Shown here piece by piece: positions 42,969 through 51,932 of a DNA stretch of 64,000 bases. The position numbers were made by a program, and so were the translations under genes. Each line of letters starts with the position of its first letter. Position 1 is the stretch's first letter. This DNA comes from Actinospica sp035493475 (lineage in GTDB: Bacteria; Actinomycetota; Actinomycetes; Streptomycetales; Catenulisporaceae): the NCBI GenBank assembly GCA_035493475.1, contig DATJIF010000123.1, forward strand, positions 62,001 to 126,000. The letters run 5' to 3'. The notes under the pieces are model-generated. The model made no database searches. It was not told where the DNA came from and saw only the letters and a program-made list of their open reading frames with translations.

Positions 42969-43748
42969 CTAGTCGTGGGAAACGGCGGAGTTGCGACGCC
43001 GCCGGTGCAGCAGGAATCCGACCGCGCAGGCGACGAGGCAGGCCGCGGCCACCAGTACCGCGGTGAACGTCGTCGAGAGCGGGCTGCTCTGCCCGGCCAG
43101 CCCGACCCGGATCACGCCGGTGCTGGTCACGGCCGGTGCCGCGGTCGTGCCCGGGGCGGCTGCGGCCATGCTGCTCGCGGGCGCCGAGGGCATGCCGGGG
43201 GAGGGGGACGTCCTGCCGACGGACGGGGTGGGGGTGGGGGTGCCGGCCGTCGGCAGGACGGGCATGGGGGCGGCCGCGCTGGAGGTCAGCGGCGCCGACG
43301 AGTGGGTGGGCGTCGGCGAGGGCTGAGCGGGCGCGGTCGTGGGCGGCGCGGTCGTCGGCTTGCCGACGGCCGCGGAGACGGTGATGTTCACGGACGGGCT
43401 GCCGGAGCCGCACTCGGCCGTGACGGTGTACGAACCCGGCATGGCGGACGAGGCGATCGTCGCCGTTCCGCTGAAGTTCTCCGGGCCGAGGGTGACCGAG
43501 GCCGATCCGCCGACGAAGGCGCTCGAGCGGACTCCGGCCAGGGTGGAGCCGTTCGTGGGGCAGACGCCCAGGATCGAGACGGTCTGGCCCGGCGACGCCG
43601 TGCCCGGATTCACGATCAGCTGGCCGTAGCCGGTGCCCGCGGACGCCGGGCCCGCGGAGCCGAACAGCGTGGCCGCCGTGACCGCGAGCAGCGCGAACAG
43701 CGGGGCCGGGTGGTGGAACCTTCCTGAGTGGGCTCCAGGATGACGCAC
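42969..43748 (-). CDS. Secreted Ig-like surface protein with C-terminal membrane anchor
   Basis: 259 residues. Signal peptide (FALLAVTAATLFGSAGPASA), an Ig-like beta domain with VNPGTASPGQTVSILGVCP and MPGSYTVTAECGSG, a Pro/Thr/Ser-rich linker, then a hydrophobic helix (FTAVLVAAACLVACAVGFLL) and a basic tail HRRRRNS. This is a type I anchored surface protein without LPxTG. Operon partner of the 627-residue gene. Confidence 0.8.
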   Translation of the reverse strand: MRHPGAHSGRFHHPAPLFALLAVTAATLFGSAGPASAGTGYGQLIVNPGTASPGQTVSILGVCPTNGSTLAGVRSSAFVGGSASVTLGPENFSGTATIASSAMPGSYTVTAECGSGSPSVNITVSAAVGKPTTAPPTTAPAQPSPTPTHSSAPLTSSAAAPMPVLPTAGTPTPTPSVGRTSPSPGMPSAPASSMAAAAPGTTAAPAVTSTGVIRVGLAGQSSPLSTTFTAVLVAAACLVACAVGFLLHRRRRNSAVSHD

Positions 43749-44013
43749 GGCTCATCACGCCCTTACGTGTCGTGTTCGAGCGCCGGACCGAGTCGGCTCG
43801 GCGTGTGCGCTCGTAAGGAACGGCGCCGATTCCGCTGCGGTTCAACGGAATTTCGAAATGGCCCGTGGCCTGCGTGGCAGAACCCGAGTACCGGTGCCGC
43901 CGGCGAACCGGGTTGAACCGCGGCGCCCCCCGCTCCGTCTGGGGGCGGTGACACCGCTGGACGCGCGGTCCGACTCGGGTCGCGTGCACAACCTCAAGAG
44001 GAGCGTGTCCATC
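43749..44013 (+). other. Intergenic leader with extended inverted repeats
   Basis: 265-bp gap between the divergent surface-protein operon and the beta-propeller gene. GCGGTTCAA (43837-43845) can pair with TTGAACCGC (43913-43921), and CGCCCCC with GGGGGCG forms a hairpin close to 43924-43947. Likely a structured 5' leader. It does not match any riboswitch class I can recognise. Confidence 0.4.
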
Positions 44014-45210
44014 ATGTTGAGGAGAACGAAGTTCCGCGTCGGGGTCGGTTCGGCACTGGCCCTGACGCTCGGCGCGGCCGCCGCGACCGCCGCCTACGCC
44101 TCGCCCTGGGACCACGGCCGCGGCAGCGGCTACAGCCAGACGGCGAACCGCGTGACGCTGTCCGCGGCCAATGTGGCGACGAGTACCACGGCCTCGAAGA
44201 TGCTCGCCTCGACCATCCCGTCGAACGGCGACCTGAACCCGTACGGGGTGGCGGTCGTGCCCGAGGGCATGGGCAAGCTGGTCCGGGGCGACGTGCTGGT
44301 CAGCAATTTCAACAACAAGGCCAACATGGGCGGTACCGGCACCAGCATCATCGAGGTCAATCCCAATACCGGCGGGCGGATCGTGTTCGCCTCGCTCACC
44401 CGGTCCTCGCTGCCCGCGGCCTGCCCCGGCGGGCTCGGGCTGACCACGGCGCTGGTCGTGCTGCGTGACGGATGGGTCGTGGTGGGCAGCACGCCGACCA
44501 CCGACGGCACCGCGGCCACCCTGCACTCCGGCTGCCTGATCGTGCTCAACAGCCGCGGCGAGGCCAAGCTCGTGATCACCGGGCACGGCATCAACGGCCC
44601 CTGGGACATGGCGGCCGTGGACGGCGGCAACGCGGTCGAACTGTTCGTCAGCAACGTGCTCAACGGCACCGCGTCGAGCATGGGCATGCAGGTGAACAAG
44701 GGCACCGTGGTCCGCATCGCGCTCGCCGTGTCCCGGCAGCACTTCCGGATCCTGAGCGCCGTCACGGTCGCCTCCGGCCTGCCCGAGCAGACCAGCATGG
44801 CCAACCTGATCCAGGGCCCGACCGGCGTGGCCGTGATCGGCTCCACGCTGTTCATCGCCGACACCCTCGGCAACCGGATCGCGGCGATACCCCACGCCAC
44901 CACCCGGCACAACAGCGGCGGCCTCGGCACGACCATCGCCGAAGCCGGCCTGATCCAGGGCCCGCTCGGCCTGACCGCGCTGCCCGACGGCATCCTGCTG
45001 ACCGCGAACGGCAACAACGGCAACCTCGTCGCGATCTCCCAGCGGGGCGCCACCGCGCTGGTCAAGCCGCTGGACACGACCGCCGTCGCCGGTTCGTCGG
45101 CCGGCGCCGGAGCCCTGTTCGGCCTCGCCCCGAGCGCCGACGGAAGGCGCCTGTTCTACGTGGACGACATCAGCAACAGCTTGAGCATCCTGGGCCCGAT
45201 CCAGGGCTGA
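44014..45210 (+). CDS. Secreted beta-propeller (NHL/SMP-30-like) protein
   Basis: 398 residues. The signal peptide (FRVGVGSALALTLGAAAATAAYA) is followed by repeated blades such as NPYGVAVVPEGM, NGPWDMAAVDGGN, GPTGVAVIGSTLFIADTLGNRI and GPLGLTALPDGILLTANGNNGN, about 45-60 residues apart, typical of NHL-like propellers. No catalytic motif seen. GAGGAG lies 10 nt before the ATG at 44014. Divergent from the surface operon, so it may belong to the same exported system. Confidence 0.8.
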   Translation: MLRRTKFRVGVGSALALTLGAAAATAAYASPWDHGRGSGYSQTANRVTLSAANVATSTTASKMLASTIPSNGDLNPYGVAVVPEGMGKLVRGDVLVSNFNNKANMGGTGTSIIEVNPNTGGRIVFASLTRSSLPAACPGGLGLTTALVVLRDGWVVVGSTPTTDGTAATLHSGCLIVLNSRGEAKLVITGHGINGPWDMAAVDGGNAVELFVSNVLNGTASSMGMQVNKGTVVRIALAVSRQHFRILSAVTVASGLPEQTSMANLIQGPTGVAVIGSTLFIADTLGNRIAAIPHATTRHNSGGLGTTIAEAGLIQGPLGLTALPDGILLTANGNNGNLVAISQRGATALVKPLDTTAVAGSSAGAGALFGLAPSADGRRLFYVDDISNSLSILGPIQG

Positions 45211-45273
45211 CCGAGTCTTTACCCACCCTCGACCAACCCACGTCTGTCAGAGTTCTGGTGCATAGTACGGCCC

Positions 45274-46557
45274 ATGTTCGCTGAAGAAGCTGATGTCGAC
45301 CGGGCCGCGTTGGGGCACGCCCTCGGTTCGATCGGGGACGTGCCCGGACGCGTCACGCTGATCGAGGGCGCGCTGCGGCGCGCCGATCCGGAGCACCACG
45401 CCGACGCCCTGTGGTTCGCGGGAGACCTGATGCGGAGCTATCGGGGCTCGTATTCGGACCTTGTGACGCTGATCGGCGGCCGGGTCACGGCGGGTGAACC
45501 ACTGGTCCGGCACGCGGCGGTGCTCGCGCTGCGGAACAAGTTCGGTCTCGTGGCCCCGGCGGCGGACGCGCTCGCCGAGCAGGTCGCGCTGATCGGGTTG
45601 GACGGTTGGAACACCGCCGATCTGAGGGTGCGCAAGGATTTCCGCGAGATGGTCCTGGCGCTCGCCCGGCTCGGCGACGAACGCGTCGTGCCGGTCGTCG
45701 CGTCGGCGCTGACTCAGGACATCGGCGCGCGTATGCTCGGCGGCTCGCTCGCGAAGTACCGCGCGCACGCCGACCGTCTCGTGCCGACGCTGCGTGCCCG
45801 ACTCGCTGCGTACGCGGGTGTTCCGTCCGGCCTGTTCGGGCTGCTGTCGGCGGTGCGCGATCTCGGCGCCGTGGACGCGGTTCCCGAGGTTTTGGGCGTG
45901 CTGGATTCGGCGGTGCGCGGGCAGAAGCGCCTGGTCATGGAGGTGGCGCTCCGGACGCTCGCCTCCCTCGGGCCGGGCTCGGCGGCGGCGCACGACGCGG
46001 CGGCCGAGATCGCCGCGGACAGCGAACGCTGGGGCGGCCACGTGGCGCTGCGGGCCGTCGAGGCCTGCTGGTCGGTGCACGGCGAGGTCGACGGGCTGCT
46101 TCCGCTGCTGGAGTCGCGGCTGCGCGAAACGGACTGGTTCTCGGACGGGGCACCCGCCGAGCGGACCGTCGTGACCGTCGCCGCGGAGGTGGTCGGCGCG
46201 ATCGGACCGCAGGCCGCGCCGCTGGCCGATCATCTGCGCACGCTGATGGACTCGGCCGAGGACGATCAGACGCGCGTCGAGAGCGCCATCGCGCTCATGC
46301 GCGTGACCGGATCAGCCGCGTACGCTGCGGGCCAAGGCGTGCTCGAAGAGGCATGGGAGGCGTTGCCGGAGAACCGAATACGTATCGCCGAGTGCGTCCG
46401 CGACCTCGGTCCGGCCGCGAAGTCCTTCCATCCGATCCTGCGCGCCGAACTGGACGATCCGTTCCGCCACGTCCACGCCATGGAGGACACGGACAGCGAC
46501 GAGGTCGGTCGCGACGAACGCCTGCTGGTCCTCTGCGCGGAAGCACTCGGCGACTGA
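45274..46557 (+). CDS. HEAT-repeat-like protein
   Basis: 427 residues of paired helices without signal or catalytic motif. Units such as EPLVRHAAVLALRNKFG, FREMVLALARLGDERVVPVVASAL and QTRVESAIALMRVTGS recur about every 35-45 residues, as in HEAT/armadillo-like repeat proteins. A CATAGT box 8 bp before the ATG suggests a leaderless start. Convergent with the GPP34 gene. Function unknown. Confidence 0.75.
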   Translation: MFAEEADVDRAALGHALGSIGDVPGRVTLIEGALRRADPEHHADALWFAGDLMRSYRGSYSDLVTLIGGRVTAGEPLVRHAAVLALRNKFGLVAPAADALAEQVALIGLDGWNTADLRVRKDFREMVLALARLGDERVVPVVASALTQDIGARMLGGSLAKYRAHADRLVPTLRARLAAYAGVPSGLFGLLSAVRDLGAVDAVPEVLGVLDSAVRGQKRLVMEVALRTLASLGPGSAAAHDAAAEIAADSERWGGHVALRAVEACWSVHGEVDGLLPLLESRLRETDWFSDGAPAERTVVTVAAEVVGAIGPQAAPLADHLRTLMDSAEDDQTRVESAIALMRVTGSAAYAAGQGVLEEAWEALPENRIRIAECVRDLGPAAKSFHPILRAELDDPFRHVHAMEDTDSDEVGRDERLLVLCAEALGD

Positions 46558-46573
46558 CACTCAGACGCTCGGT

Positions 46574-47308
46574 TCAGTGGTGCCCGCCGCCGCCCCCGCC
46601 GTCGTGCGAAGCGCTGTGTGCCGCACTGTGCGCCGCGTGGACCGAAGCCGAGACGGCGGCGTGCACGGACGCGTCCACCGCGGCGTCGATCGAAGCGTCG
46701 ACCGCTGCCCGCTCGGCTGCCGAGCGGACAGCCGTCGCAGTCGGATCCCGGCGGGCTATCTGCTTGAGGCGTTCGCGGGCGAGCTTGCTCTCCTCGCCCG
46801 CGCTGCGCGGATAGAGCACCGCGTCGAGGCCGATGGCGTGGACGAGCCCGCCGAGCGCGGATTGAGCCGAGTCGACGGGGCCGGACGAGTGCGCCACCGC
46901 GTCGATCCGGGCCCGCGCCTCGGCAGCGCGGGCCGGGTCGCTGATGGTCCAGCGGAATGTGGGCAGGAACCCCAGCACCTTGCGACGCTCGATGTCCACG
47001 GCGCCCTGGTCCGCCAACTGCTCCAGATACGATCCGGCCTGATGCGGCCGCAGCATCGCCACCCAGTTCTTCGCCTGCGGCGGGCGCTTGGCCTGCTGGA
47101 TGCTCGCGAACGCCGCGTCCAGCAGCACATCGCCGGTCGGCGTCGGGTCCAGGACCTGGATCCGGCCGTCCACGACGTCCACCCGGCGCTCGGCCGCCAG
47201 CCGCACGAGTTCCGAGCCGGCCAGGGCGAAACGCAGCTTGTCGTGCACGCTGAGCTTGCCGTCCGGCCGGATCGCCAGCAGAACGATGTCCTCCCCGAGG
47301 GTCCGCAT
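46574..47308 (-). CDS. GPP34-family phosphoprotein (GOLPH3/Vps74-like)
   Basis: 244 residues. LGEDIVLLAIRPDGKLSVHDKLRFALAGSELVRLAAERRVDV matches the N-terminal GPP34 fold, followed by the helical part with VLGFLPTFRWTISDP. The eukaryotic homologue binds PI4P; actinobacteria have many, mostly uncharacterised. The tail is a run of Ala/Ser/His units and ends in a Gly6-His2 cluster, possibly metal-binding. Confidence 0.88.
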   Translation of the reverse strand: MRTLGEDIVLLAIRPDGKLSVHDKLRFALAGSELVRLAAERRVDVVDGRIQVLDPTPTGDVLLDAAFASIQQAKRPPQAKNWVAMLRPHQAGSYLEQLADQGAVDIERRKVLGFLPTFRWTISDPARAAEARARIDAVAHSSGPVDSAQSALGGLVHAIGLDAVLYPRSAGEESKLARERLKQIARRDPTATAVRSAAERAAVDASIDAAVDASVHAAVSASVHAAHSAAHSASHDGGGGGGHH

Positions 47309-47450
47309 GACGCCGACGATATCCCCTCGGCGCGTTGGCCGCCGGGACGCCGCCGGAGCCCGGCATACCCCACCCCCTGAGACGATTCGCGGAGCGACAC
47401 GCCCTCATTGCTAAGATGCGGCGATTTCTAGACGATCTCTTGGTGGTTCC

Positions 47451-49016
47451 ATGAAGATACGCGGGACGGACGCGCCTGTTCAGAGCGCGTCGCGGGGGCG
47501 CCACGGCCGCAGCCGCGCGGAGACCGCCGCGCGCTTCCTCAGCACCGGGCAGAAGGCCCTCGGGCTCACGCTCGTCGGCCTCGTCGTGCTCGGACTCGTC
47601 CTGGTGCCGCGCGTGACGGCCATGCTGCTGGTCGGGTTCTGCGTCTTCTTCTACGTGCTGATCGCCGGGCTGCGCATCGTGATCATGTTCGCCGGACGCA
47701 CCTACCGGCACCCGCGGCGGATGACGGTGCGCCCGGAGGACCCGGGCCTGCCGCACTACGCGGTGCTGCTGCCGGTGCACAAGGAGGCGAACATGCTCCG
47801 GCACCTGGTCACCCGGATCAGCAGGCTGGAGTACCCCCGGCGGCGGCTGCACGTGCTGCTGCTGATCGAGCAGGACGACGAGGAGACCCTCGCCGCGGCC
47901 CGCGCGATCGGCCTCGCCTTCGACACCGACCCCGGTTTCGACGCCTCCGCCGCCGCGCGCTCGGAGCACCCGCTCGCGCACGTGACCGTCGTCGTGATCC
48001 CGCCGGGCGGCCCGAAGACGAAGCCGAACGCGATGAACGTGGCGATGCGCCGGGTCATCGAGGCGGGCTGCGAGGTGCTGACCATCTTCGACGCCGAGGA
48101 CCGGCCCGACCCGGACCAGCTGCTCAAGGCGATCGGCGTCTTCCGGCTCGCCCCGCCCGCGACCGCGTGCCTGCAGGCCGAACTGGCGTTCTGGAACGAC
48201 GACACCAACTGGGTCTCCGCGCTCTACTGGATCGCCTACAAGATCCACTTTCTGCGCTTCCTGCCCGGCCTGGCCCGGCTCGGCCTGCCGATCCCGCTCG
48301 GCGGCACCTCCAACCACTTCAAGGTCTCCGCCCTGCGCGACGCGGCGCTGCCGGACGGCTCGGTCTGGGACGCGCACAACCTCACCGAGGACGCCGACCT
48401 CGGCGCCCGGCTGATGGCCGCCGGATACCGGATCGAGCTGCTCAACTCCGTGACCCTGGAGGAGGCGCCGGTCAGCAGCCGGGTCGTGGACAAGCAGCAG
48501 CGGCGCTGGAAGGGCGGCTACATCCAGACCGGCCTGGTGCACACCCGGCATCCGGCCGAGGCGATCCGCCGGATGGGCCTGGCCCGCTGGTTCTGCTTCA
48601 ACCTGCTGATGCTCGGCACGCCGCTGTCCTTCATGATCAACCCGGTCTTCTACCTGCTGACCCTCGCCTACTTCGTCACCCGCACGCACGTGATCGCCGA
48701 GCTGTTCCCGACGGCGATCTACTATCCGGCGCTCGCGCTGCTCGTCCTCGGCAACTTCGTCCTCGTGTACGAACTCGCGATGACCTGCCTGGAGGAGGCG
48801 AACAGTACGCGCGGCCGGTACTCGCTGCTCTGGTACATGATGCTGGCGCCGCTGATGTGGCTGTGGATGAGCCGCTCCACGTACATCGCGTTCTGGGAGC
48901 TGCTGATCGGCAAGCGCGGCTGGCACAAGACCCCGCACGGCCACGCGCTCGACGAGACCGAGGTGGACGACGGGCTGTTCGCGGCGATCCCGGCGCCGAC
49001 CGGAGAGATCGCATGA
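47451..49016 (+). CDS. Processive GT2 glycosyltransferase (cellulose/mannan-synthase-like)
   Basis: 521 residues. Two N-terminal membrane helices (45-85), a GT2 domain with LPVHKEANML, DD in IEQDDEET, DxD in FDAEDRPDPD, TEDADLG, and QQRRWKGG, then three or four C-terminal helices. This is the layout of BcsA/mannan-synthase-type enzymes that polymerise and export a beta-glycan. No PilZ domain. The stop overlaps the next start (ATGA). Sugar unknown. Confidence 0.9.
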   Translation: MKIRGTDAPVQSASRGRHGRSRAETAARFLSTGQKALGLTLVGLVVLGLVLVPRVTAMLLVGFCVFFYVLIAGLRIVIMFAGRTYRHPRRMTVRPEDPGLPHYAVLLPVHKEANMLRHLVTRISRLEYPRRRLHVLLLIEQDDEETLAAARAIGLAFDTDPGFDASAAARSEHPLAHVTVVVIPPGGPKTKPNAMNVAMRRVIEAGCEVLTIFDAEDRPDPDQLLKAIGVFRLAPPATACLQAELAFWNDDTNWVSALYWIAYKIHFLRFLPGLARLGLPIPLGGTSNHFKVSALRDAALPDGSVWDAHNLTEDADLGARLMAAGYRIELLNSVTLEEAPVSSRVVDKQQRRWKGGYIQTGLVHTRHPAEAIRRMGLARWFCFNLLMLGTPLSFMINPVFYLLTLAYFVTRTHVIAELFPTAIYYPALALLVLGNFVLVYELAMTCLEEANSTRGRYSLLWYMMLAPLMWLWMSRSTYIAFWELLIGKRGWHKTPHGHALDETEVDDGLFAAIPAPTGEIA

Positions 49017-50161
49017 CATCACGTCGCGCAGCCGTGCCGATCCTGGCCACGGTGCTCACGCTCCTGCTCGCCGGATGCGCGACGCTCGCGCCCTCCATAC
49101 CCGTCGGCAACGCCCCCACGTCGGCTGCGTCCACCACCGCCTCGCAGTCGGCCCAGGCAACCGCGACGGCAACGTTGTCGGTCACCAAGGTCTCCGCCGC
49201 CGCGCAGGCCCGCGCACAGCAGCTCGGCATCCAGGTCTACTGGCACACGAACGGAACCACGACTCAGGTGGAGTCCGCCGCGACCAAGGTCCTGGACTAC
49301 GTCGTCGGGCTCGGGGCCAACAGTGTCGGCCTGACCTTCCCGATCTACACGGACGGTCAGCACCCGACGAAGGTCTACGGCGTGACCGGCTCGACCCCGT
49401 CGCCCGCCACGCTCGACCTGGTGATCAAAGCGGCCCAGGCCCGCGGGCTGCGTGTCATGCTGCGGCCGCTGATCGACGAGACGAACCTCAAGACCAGCGC
49501 GAACGCGTGGCGCGGCACGATCGATCCGCCGAGCGTCTCCGGCTGGTTCGCCAGTTACCGCACGTTCCTCACGCCCTATCTCCAGCTCGCGCAGCAGGAT
49601 TCGGTGAACTACTTCGACGTCGGCGTCGAGCTGGTCTCGCTGGACTATCAGAGCACGCAGTGGGGCAAGTTCGACACGTACGCCGCGGGGATCTACCACG
49701 GCGAACTCGACTACAGCGACAACTGGACCAGCTGGCAGAACGGCGGCTCCTACGCTCCGGCCTCGAACATCGGCGTGGACGCGTATCCCGACACCGACCT
49801 GACCGACGGCGCGTCCGTCGGCAAGATCACCGACACGTGGGAGACGTGGCTCGAACACCGCTCGTCCTCGGTGCTGGAGAAGACGGTCCTGCAGGAGGTC
49901 GGCATCAGCGCGGCGCACGACGCGTACCAGCACCCGGCCGCCTGGGGTTCGACCTCGACGACGCCCAAGACCTCGATCCAGGTGAACTGGTTCGCCGGTG
50001 CCTGCGCGGCCGCCCAAGCCCTGCAGGTGGCCGGAATCTACTTCTGGGACGTCGACAGCTACGCCGAACCCGCGGCCGGGGCGACCTCGGACACGGGATC
50101 GTTCATCGGGCGCGGCGACCAGTCGATCAAGGCGTGCTTCGCGAGCGGTTGGAGTGAGTGA
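49013..50161 (+). CDS. Glycoside-hydrolase-like lipoprotein (GH113-type barrel)
   Basis: 382 residues. Lipobox LLAGC after a signal peptide, a Thr/Ala/Ser linker, then a TIM-barrel-like domain with GANSVGLTFPIYTDG, ARGLRVMLRPLIDETN, VSGWFASYRTFLTPYLQLAQQ, YFDVGVELVSLD and VLQEVGISAAH; the glutamates fall where GH113 has its catalytic residues. Its place between GT2 and GT-C genes suggests trimming or release of the exported polymer. Confidence 0.8.
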   Translation: MTSRRAAVPILATVLTLLLAGCATLAPSIPVGNAPTSAASTTASQSAQATATATLSVTKVSAAAQARAQQLGIQVYWHTNGTTTQVESAATKVLDYVVGLGANSVGLTFPIYTDGQHPTKVYGVTGSTPSPATLDLVIKAAQARGLRVMLRPLIDETNLKTSANAWRGTIDPPSVSGWFASYRTFLTPYLQLAQQDSVNYFDVGVELVSLDYQSTQWGKFDTYAAGIYHGELDYSDNWTSWQNGGSYAPASNIGVDAYPDTDLTDGASVGKITDTWETWLEHRSSSVLEKTVLQEVGISAAHDAYQHPAAWGSTSTTPKTSIQVNWFAGACAAAQALQVAGIYFWDVDSYAEPAAGATSDTGSFIGRGDQSIKACFASGWSE

Positions 50162-51822
50162 TGGGCGCCACCGACGAGACGACGATCCTCCCCAGCCTCA
50201 AGCTGCCGTGGCGCGACGCCCACGGCACCGGCCAGGGTTCCGAGACGGTCGTCATCCGGCTCAAGCCCGGGCGGGACCGCGTCGCCGTCACGCTGGCCGC
50301 CGTCGCCGCGCTGGTGTCCGCCGCCGCGACCTACTACTTCTTCTCCGACCACATCCTGCTCGGAATCCGGGACGCCTTCTCGCATCTGGAGATCAGCCGC
50401 CGCGTGCTCGTCGGGCAGACCACCGGCATCGCGCAGCTCGGCGGGATCTGGCTGCCGCTGCCGCACATCATGCAGGCCGTCTTCGCCTGGAACTGGACGC
50501 TGTACTCGACCGGGCTCGCGGGCAGCATCGTCTCCGGCGGCTGCTACGTCGGCGCCACGGTGCTGATCTACAAGACCATCAGGGCCCTGACGGGCAGGAA
50601 GTCCTCGCCGTGGCCGGGCGTGCTCGGCGCGGCCGTGTTCATGACCAACCCGAACGTGCTCTACCAGCAGAGCACGGCGATGGACGAGCTGCCGCTCTAC
50701 CTCTTCGCGCTCTGGACGGTCTACCTGCTGGTCCGCTGGACGACGACCGACCGCCCGACGTACGTGCTGCTGGCCGGGATCGCGAGCGCGGCCGCGATGC
50801 TCTGCCGCTACGAGGCGTGGTACCTCGGCGCCGCGTACACGGTGCTGGTCTTCGTGATCGCGCGGCGGCAGGGTCACGGCTGGAAGGACACCAGCGGCCT
50901 GACGCTCGTCTTCGGCACCTTCGGCTTCGCGGTCCCGGCCGGTGCGTGGCTGATTTACAACTGGGTCATCTTCGGCACGCCGATCTACTTCCTGACCGGC
51001 CCGAACTCCAGCTCGGACCAGATGGCCAGCCTGCAGAGCGAGGTGGAGATCCACGACTGGCCGCTGACGCTGAAGGCTTACGGCACCGCCGCGACCGCCG
51101 ACCTCGGGCTGGTCGTGATCGGGGTCGCGGTGGTCGCGCTGATCACGTACCTCGCGGTCGAGCGGCTGTCCGTGCGCAGCCTGCCGGTCCTGGCGCTCGT
51201 GACCGTCGTGCCCTTCTACACGTACACGCTGGAGTCCGGCCAGGAGCCGATCGGCACTCCGACGCTCAACGGCGGCCTGACCAACTTCCGCTTCGGCCTG
51301 ATCGGGCTGCTGCCGGCCGCGATCCTGATCGGCTGCCTCGTCCACCTGCTCACGAAGCGTTCCCCGCGCATCGCCCTGCACGCCGTGGCCGTCGCGGGCT
51401 GTCTCGGGCTGGTCGGGCTCAGCGCCGTCACCGTGACCGGCCATCAGATCGTGCTGGAGCAGGAGGCCCGGGAGAACCTCGCCGCCCAGAGCGACCCCCT
51501 CGCTGCCGGATCGTTCCTCGAACACAGCACCTCGGGCCGAATACTCATCGACGTGGTCCGCAACGAGCTCGTCGCCTACGACGCCCTCGACCGCACCGTC
51601 TACTCCGGCACCCGCGACAGCCACGGCAACGTGTACGACCGCGCCCTCATCGACCCGCGCGCGAACGACATAGCCCTGATCGTGATGCGCACGACGCCCG
51701 GGGACCACGACCAGGTCTACAAGTCCCTCTACGGCACGCCCGCCCTGACGGACTACTACCGCGAGGTCTACCACAACGCGAACTACGTGATCTACCAGCT
51801 CAAGGCGGGCGTCACGCCGTGA
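50158..51822 (+). CDS. Polytopic GT-C-like membrane glycosyltransferase
   Basis: 554 residues, ~10 membrane helices and a C-terminal extracytoplasmic domain of ~110 residues. The first loop contains DHILLGIRDAFSHLEISRRV, with an acidic pair where GT-C enzymes have DD/DxE; MDELPLYLFALWTVYL follows in a later loop. GT-C enzymes use lipid-linked sugars outside the membrane. GTG at 50158 overlaps the previous stop by 4 bp; ATG 50161 also possible. Confidence 0.8.
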   Translation: MMGATDETTILPSLKLPWRDAHGTGQGSETVVIRLKPGRDRVAVTLAAVAALVSAAATYYFFSDHILLGIRDAFSHLEISRRVLVGQTTGIAQLGGIWLPLPHIMQAVFAWNWTLYSTGLAGSIVSGGCYVGATVLIYKTIRALTGRKSSPWPGVLGAAVFMTNPNVLYQQSTAMDELPLYLFALWTVYLLVRWTTTDRPTYVLLAGIASAAAMLCRYEAWYLGAAYTVLVFVIARRQGHGWKDTSGLTLVFGTFGFAVPAGAWLIYNWVIFGTPIYFLTGPNSSSDQMASLQSEVEIHDWPLTLKAYGTAATADLGLVVIGVAVVALITYLAVERLSVRSLPVLALVTVVPFYTYTLESGQEPIGTPTLNGGLTNFRFGLIGLLPAAILIGCLVHLLTKRSPRIALHAVAVAGCLGLVGLSAVTVTGHQIVLEQEARENLAAQSDPLAAGSFLEHSTSGRILIDVVRNELVAYDALDRTVYSGTRDSHGNVYDRALIDPRANDIALIVMRTTPGDHDQVYKSLYGTPALTDYYREVYHNANYVIYQLKAGVTP

Positions 51823-51833
51823 GTGGATCCGGA

Positions 51834-51867
51834 CCCCGGCCTGGAGCGGCTCGTCTCCAGGCCGGGG
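51834..51867. terminator. Strong hairpin terminator after the GT operon
   Basis: CCCCGGCCTGGAG (51834-51846) and CTCCAGGCCGGGG (51855-51867) make a 13-bp perfect stem with an 8-nt loop. It lies between the GT-C stop and the convergent tetR stop. Confidence 0.85.
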
Positions 51868-51932
51868 CCGGTGTCGACCATCCTGCGTGACGCAAGCGCG
51901 CGTGGGCCAGGATTCCGTACAAGTCCGTACGG

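Noticed and set aside
43749..44013. c-di-AMP (ydaO-type) riboswitch
   Set aside because: A CCGATTCC segment and the position before a secreted protein are suggestive, but the conserved GGGGGACCCA core is absent.
46266..49022. 918-codon reverse frame over the GPP34 and GT2 genes
   Set aside because: Shadow frame in high-GC DNA; it crosses two genes with clear motifs on known frames.
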